A stretch of 64,000 nucleotides of DNA from Persicaria tinctoria (taxonomy: Eukaryota; Streptophyta; Magnoliopsida; Caryophyllales; Polygonaceae). The position numbers and the translations under genes were made by a program. Shown piece by piece: positions 59,598-64,000 of the stretch. Position 1 is the first letter of the stretch; every line of letters begins with the position of its first letter. The stretch lies in NCBI GenBank assembly GCA_037127255.1, contig JBANSL010000005.1, positions 7,874,001 to 7,938,000 on the forward strand, written 5' to 3'. The notes beneath the pieces were generated by a model. It ran no database searches. It was not told the origin of the DNA and saw nothing but the letters and a program-made list of their open reading frames with translations.

Positions 59598-60126
59598 TGT
59601 TAGGGAAAAACCGGGGTAGCTACCACTCGATTGCGTGTATGACTCGGATGGACAAACTCTCCTTTACAAATGAGGACTTGTATTAATGTACAAGTATTTT
59701 GTACAACTCTCGATACAAGACTCTCACTCACCAATACACCACTCGAGAGGTACCACTCACAAACTTACACTCACTCACTCACGTTATGTTGAAGACTCAA
59801 CTTCACTCACAACTCACTTCTTGTACACTTACACATACCACTAAGCCCTTATATATAGGCCTTCTATGTCGGTGTTTAGCCTTCCAACTAAATCCTAGAA
59901 TATTCTAGTTAATACACACACATTATAGAACTTCTTAATCTAGAATTCTCTAGCCTAATAGCACCAATCCCAAGGCTTGGTAGATCAGCCCCATTCCCGA
60001 ACCTTCTAGGCTTTGAGTGCTTACCAAATTTGATCCAAGACATCAGCCCACTCTCCTCCAACTTGGGCCCGTCAGGTTAAGCAACCCATTTGTTTTTGTA
60101 TTTGGATATGTGAATTAATACTAACA
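59598..60126 (-). repeat. 3' LTR of the gag-only element
   Basis: 529 bp bounded by TG..CA. On the minus strand a good TATA box (GGCCTATATATAAGGG, near 59845-59860) would drive transcription. Also contains CACTCACTCACTCAC-type short repeats. Confidence 0.95.
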
Positions 60127-60140
60127 TTTCCTCCCTTAAT
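60127..60140 (-). other. Polypurine tract
   Basis: The minus strand reads ATTAAGGGAGGAAA directly before the 3' LTR, the plus-strand priming site. Confidence 0.85.
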
Positions 60141-61544
60141 TCACATATTGCCAAATACCTGCACTTCATCATTAAACCGCACTTTTTTCTGCCTCTTCAT
60201 CTCTTTATCCTCATATCTTCTCTGAACGACCTGTCCTTCGAAGAAACAAATGTTCTTCTCATTCTTCCTCCCTTGCATGATCAAGCGTCTTCCCTTAAAC
60301 ACCTTGCACCAACTCTTCGTGCCAACATACTCATATCCCTCATTCGTCATCGCACCCAATGAAAGTATATTAACATTGCTTGAAGGCACGTACCTCACGT
60401 TATGAAGAGTCTGGCGTGTACCGTCATGGAGCCTCATCCTCACGCTCCCGATGCCTTCAACTCGCAACTTCTCTCCGCTCGCTAGGTTGCAAAGGCCAAA
60501 CTCTCCATTAGTCTTCAAGGTGTCAAATAACGCTTGATCCCTGCAAATATGCATCGACGCGGCATTATCCATCACCCACTCTAACTTAGCAACCTCTTCA
60601 CTCGTTGCTAAGTACACCTCCTCATAACCACCAACTTCACTATCAACCGCACTGACCACATTCGTTTGGGAGCCATCATCATTCTTCCGCAAGGACGTCT
60701 TTCTCAACATCTTCACGTCCTCCCTGAATTGCGGACACCTCACTTGTATGTGACCCTTCTCCCCGCAATAATAACACTCCACATCACTAAAATCTCGCCG
60801 TTGATATGACTGGGATCTCCATTTCGGGTCACCGTTCCTCAACTCTACATTATCCGGGTCACGACGTGGACGTGATCCGGATCTCCACCTCTGGTGATCA
60901 TTCCCCCTCGACTGGCTCCTCCCTCGCTCTCGATTCTCCGCAACTAGTATGCTATCCCCTCTTGTGTTGAGAGCGTCATTCTTCGTCATCCTCTCACTCT
61001 CTCGTAACGCAGCCGTTACCTCCTCTAGAGTGAGAGTCGTCCTTCCTACAAGCAACGTCTGCACCAAAGGCTTGTAGGACCTTGGTAATGACGCTAACAA
61101 CAATAATGCTTGCTCCTCATCCTTAATATTATCGTCTGCATTCATCAACTGACATACTAGTTGATTAAAAGAGTTAATGTGGTCATGAAGGTTACCTCCT
61201 TCCTCCATCCTGAGCGAGTATAACTCCATCTTCAAGCACAACCGGTTCATCAACGACTTCGACGCATAAATGCTCTCGAGCTTCTCCCACAACGCCTTTG
61301 GCGAGGTCTCCTTCATCACGCTGGACTTGATCTCGGGAGCAAGTGCTAACCGGATGGTACTCACCGCCTTCTTCTGGAGTCTACTCCACTCTCTCTCGCT
61401 CATGGATGTGGGTTTCTCCTCCTCAAGAGCTTGATCAAGACCTTGCTGCACCATTACGTCTTGAATCGTACTCTGCCACATCGTGAAGTTGGTCTTTCCA
61501 TCAAAGAGTGGGATCTCGAACGTCTTCATCACACTCGACGCCAT
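60141..61544 (-). CDS. Gag plus protease-like protein of the gag-only Copia element
   Basis: 467 codons from MASSVMKTFEIP (an in-frame Met 10 codons upstream, at 61574, is possible). The N-terminal UBN2-type Gag has FDGKTNFTMWQSTIQDVMVQ, KALWEKLESIYASKSLMNRL and the conserved LLASLPRSYKPLVQTLL. A CCHC zinc knuckle, CYYCGEKGHIQVRC, lies near residue 266. The aspartic-protease-like segment reads WVMDNAASMHI, so the catalytic triad is D-N-A where D-S/T-G, or D-T-A in Tnt1-like elements, is usual. It is followed by the beginning of the pre-integrase region (HNVRYVPSSNVNILSLG) and a short basic tail. The gag is intact and Tork/Tnt1-like. The Asn substitution makes protease activity doubtful; it may act only as a capsid protein. 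Confidence 0.9.
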   Translation of the reverse strand: MASSVMKTFEIPLFDGKTNFTMWQSTIQDVMVQQGLDQALEEEKPTSMSEREWSRLQKKAVSTIRLALAPEIKSSVMKETSPKALWEKLESIYASKSLMNRLCLKMELYSLRMEEGGNLHDHINSFNQLVCQLMNADDNIKDEEQALLLLASLPRSYKPLVQTLLVGRTTLTLEEVTAALRESERMTKNDALNTRGDSILVAENRERGRSQSRGNDHQRWRSGSRPRRDPDNVELRNGDPKWRSQSYQRRDFSDVECYYCGEKGHIQVRCPQFREDVKMLRKTSLRKNDDGSQTNVVSAVDSEVGGYEEVYLATSEEVAKLEWVMDNAASMHICRDQALFDTLKTNGEFGLCNLASGEKLRVEGIGSVRMRLHDGTRQTLHNVRYVPSSNVNILSLGAMTNEGYEYVGTKSWCKVFKGRRLIMQGRKNEKNICFFEGQVVQRRYEDKEMKRQKKVRFNDEVQVFGNM

Positions 61545-61614
61545 CGTGTCTACACGGAATCCTTCCACCAACAAATGCTACACCGATTTTCCGACTCCGA
61601 CGACCTTCGCAACC

Positions 61615-61629
61615 TCGCTCTGATACCAC
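61615..61629 (-). other. Primer-binding site of the gag-only element
   Basis: The minus strand reads G then TGGTATCAGAGC immediately after the 5' LTR, complementary to initiator tRNA-Met. Confidence 0.92.
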
Positions 61630-62158
61630 TGTTAGGGAAAAACCGGGGTAGCTACCACTCGATTGCGTGTATGACTCGGATGGACAAACTCTCCTTTACA
61701 AATGAGGACTTGTATTAATGTACAAGTATTTTGTACAACTCTCGATACAAGACTCTCACTCACCAATACACCACTCGAGAGGTACCACTCACAAACTTAC
61801 ACTCACTCACTCACGTTATGTTGAAGACTCAACTTCACTCACAACTCACTTCTTGTACACTTACACATACCACTAAGCCCTTATATATAGGCCTTCTATG
61901 TCGGTGTTTAGCCTTCCAACTAAATCCTAGAATATTCTAGTTAATACACACACATTATAGAACTTCTTAATCTAGAATTCTCTAGCCTAATAGCACCAAT
62001 CCCAAGGCTTGGTAGATCAGCCCCATTCCCGAACCTTCTAGGCTTTGAGTGCTTACCAAATTTGATCCAAGACATCAGCCCACTCTCCTCCAACTTGGGC
62101 CCGTCAGGTTAAGCAACCCATTTGTTTTTGTATTTGGATATGTGAATTAATACTAACA
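61630..62158 (-). repeat. 5' LTR of the gag-only element
   Basis: 529 bp, same length and, as far as can be read by eye, the same sequence as 59598-60126. The 69-codon open frame inside both LTRs is identical. Confidence 0.95.
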
Positions 62159-63431
62159 CGGTGATCCACCTCTCGGGCTTGAACTCTAACCGGTCCTCTC
62201 CCCATATGGACTTGTTCCGTCCCATTGCGTACAAAGGCACAACGATTTGCGTGGTTCTATCAACCTTATGGCCACTAGGCAAGAGATCAACCTCGATAGG
62301 AGTCTTCACTTGGAATGGTACCGAAGGATACAACCTTAAGGTCTCGCAAAATGCACCATGGAGATAAACAAGCTTGTCAAGATCCCCAAGTTGGGGATCT
62401 TGGGCGGTGATAGACTTGAGTTCTTCGCGTATTTTGCTCTCAACACGCTGGTTGTTGAGAACCAGCCAAAAGAACCAAGTTAAGGCGACACTAGTTGTGT
62501 CACGACCTGCGATTAAGATGCTTAGAAATGTGTCCCTTAAGAACTTATGGTTGTTAGACTTCTTGTAATCATCATCGACACGATGAATACTCTCTTCCAT
62601 CAGCAAGAAACTCATCCAATCCATGCCATTGGCGCCTTTTTCCTTGCTTGTCGTCTCTTCCATTCGTTTTTCTAAGGCATTGTATAGGAAACTATCTATA
62701 GTCTTCCAAGCCTCTTTGAGCTTCTTTTCTTTACCAACATCCAACCACCTTTGTAGCTTCCAAACACTCTCCGGCAAGACTTGCCTATGAAGCATCGCCT
62801 CCTCGACATCATCCAAGGCCTTGCAGACGGGGGCATCAGGGAGCTCAAGCGACAGGCATCCAGGGTCATGACCGGTCACCAATGTGCATATCGTATCAAA
62901 GGTGAATCTTTGGAACAAGTTTTCCAAATCAAGCACACGACCTCCCCTATATGCATCCTCCAGTATTGGTATAAGCCCTACTTGCACCTTCCTCAACGTA
63001 GTCTCAACCAAGAACTCGTTGAAACGAGGATTGTTGAGGAAAGAATGCAAGTCCCTTCTTTGGTTACTCCACGCCTTAGAGTCCACGTTGAAGATGCCAT
63101 CTCCGAGGATCTCAAACATCTCGGAGAACTTGGCACCCTTGTGGAAGTTTCTGAAGTTCTTGCTCGCGATGTAGTGCACGTTAGCAGGATCGAGGGTGAA
63201 CAACATCAACTCCATGGAGGTGAACCATGGGCCCTTGAAGACGAAGGTTAATTCGTCGATGTGATCTACAAAGTCGAGGGACCAATCGTATACTTGGTGC
63301 AGGTTGAGGAGGAGGTGTGGGAGCATCCCAACAAGGGGCCAATTGATAGGGATGATGAAGAGCTCATGTTTTTTCAATGCATAAGTAAGGAGAAAGAAGA
63401 GAAATGTGAAGGCTATTGCTATGAAGATCAT

Positions 63432-64000
63432 AGCTTCAAAGTATAGCTATGTGGATATAGGCAAGTTTATGGTCTAAGCTCTTCTTAATGCATCAATATA
63501 TGGAGAGAGAAACTAGTGTGAATCTGGTGTCTCATATATGGGTATTTGTTTAGAATTTTGAGTTACATTTAAGTATTTTTGAAAGTTAAGTGGCATGGAT
63601 ATATTTAAAAAGCATAAAAGAATTTGATATTATATGAAAATGATGGAATAATACAGACAAAAATAATGGTTTGTTATAATTTTATTTATGATTCCTTAAT
63701 CGAATATTTTTTCAATAATAATAAAGAGAAGTACTAACCCAATGTAAAATATAAGTTGAGTGTAGATTTTTATAATATGTGCATGTGAACATACAATTAG
63801 AATATAACAAGAAAGAAAAATCCTAAGGTTGTACTATGCATAAACCCTAGAGGCTAATGCCTTAAAAAACAAGAAAGTAAAAACATTTATTTTAAATTTT
63901 TTTTTTATAAATATAGGAGGTTTAATTATAAAACTCCACTGATTATAAATATAGGAGAGTTAATCATAAAATTATAAACATATGAGGGTTATTAATAAAA
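63432..64000. other. CYP96A promoter region
   Basis: AT-rich; no other gene recognised. A TATATGGAGAGAGA stretch about 65 bp upstream of the start codon is a possible core-promoter area. AAATATAGGAG(A/G)GTT-type sequence is repeated near 63910, 63950 and 63975. Confidence 0.4.

Larger units (their letters stand above)
59598..62158 (-). mobile_element. TR-GAG-like non-autonomous Copia element (gag-protease only), 2561 bp, very young
   Basis: CGGTG at 59593-59597 and 62159-62163 is a perfect 5-bp target duplication. The two LTRs are each 529 bp and read identically by eye. The interior holds one intact frame (gag plus protease-like segment) and nothing of integrase, RT or RNase H: its stop is 14 bp from the 3' LTR. 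It has a canonical primer-binding site and a purine tract, so replication signals are complete and pol must be supplied in trans. Confidence 0.95.
59354..63431 (-). pseudogene. CYP96A: CYP96A-type cytochrome P450 (mid-chain alkane hydroxylase family), split by a retrotransposon
   Basis: An intronless gene in two parts: 63431-62159 (N-terminal 80%) and 59597-59354 (C-terminal end). Counting one copy of the duplicated CGGTG, the parts total 1512 bp, 503 aa with no other defect. Part 1 has a membrane anchor (residues 2-17), the proline region INWPLVGMLPHLL, FRNFHKGAKFSEMFEILGDG, I-helix AGRDTTS, ETLRLYPSVPFQ with the ExxR pair, and FKPERW. Part 2 has the heme-binding segment FNAGPRTCLGK and ends KVSKATFG. 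CYP96A enzymes such as Arabidopsis MAH1 (CYP96A15) oxidise wax alkanes to secondary alcohols and ketones in the ER. As it stands, translation runs into the element shortly after PERW, removing the heme cysteine, so the product is predicted inactive. Confidence 0.93.

Noticed and set aside
59412..59603. 63-codon plus frame at the CYP96A 3' part
   Set aside because: Antisense shadow of the heme-binding end of the P450.
1..64000. CRISPR arrays, bacterial operons, organelle DNA inserts, rRNA
   Set aside because: None seen; direct repeats here are transposon or tandem-duplication types without spacer structure.

Overview
This is nuclear DNA of a flowering plant, most likely a eudicot. The evidence is: AT-rich intergenic DNA; multi-exon genes with GT..AG introns encoding plant proteins (an ABC1K kinase with a transit-like N-terminus, HIT4, chloroplast shikimate kinase, a CYP96A P450); a nuclear tRNA-Trp; and many plant-type transposons. 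Asterid/Lamiales is only an impression. No prokaryotic gene, CRISPR array or organelle insert was seen.

Host genes, all on the minus strand, left to right: a 2-oxoglutarate dioxygenase (DAO-like) remnant cut by the left edge (1-1176); an intronless HemD-fold protein (3885-4832); tRNA-Trp(CCA) (9725-9796); an ABC1K7/8-type kinase in 20 exons (10893-18398); HEAT INTOLERANT 4 in 14 exons (19977-24812); cohesion protein DCC1 in 3 exons (31077-32513); a small two-exon membrane protein (41580-43129); shikimate kinase in 10 exons (54095-56544); and an alkane-hydroxylase-type CYP96A (59354-63431) split by a fresh retrotransposon. The exon models for ABC1K, HIT4, DCC1, shikimate kinase and the P450 were assembled by hand. 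Each sums to a multiple of three with an unbroken frame (780, 358, 396, 297 and 503 aa). The genes have unrelated functions (plastid lipid/iron stress, heat-responsive chromatin, cohesion, aromatic amino acids, cuticular wax); no pathway cluster is visible.

Between them lie transposons and gene debris. From left to right: GCTCG-rich hAT-like elements with a nested Copia fragment (2.2-3.5 kb); a BRUTUS-like hemerythrin fragment (7.9-8.1 kb); a LINE tail (25.3 kb); a duplicated unknown segment with a CACTA end (26.1-29.0 kb); a HOP/STI1-like TPR relic (29.5-29.9 kb); a 1257-bp hAT element with perfect 8-bp target duplication (33343-34599); two LINE 3' fragments (35.1 and 36.1-37.9 kb); a Pack-MULE-like element carrying a bromodomain-gene fragment (38480-40647); a 3.7-kb L1-type LINE with 16-bp target duplication (43559-47261); a decayed Copia element (47616-52512); a long-TIR element (52817-53507); a perfect 28-bp-arm hairpin (53644-53736); a Stowaway-like MITE inside a shikimate kinase intron; and an RTE-type LINE tail nested in a GCTCG element (57.7-58.6 kb).

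The strongest observation is at the right end. A 2561-bp gag-protease-only Copia element with two 529-bp LTRs, indistinguishable by eye, and a perfect 5-bp duplication interrupts the CYP96A coding sequence just before the heme-binding segment. The P450 is otherwise intact, so this looks like a very young insertional allele.
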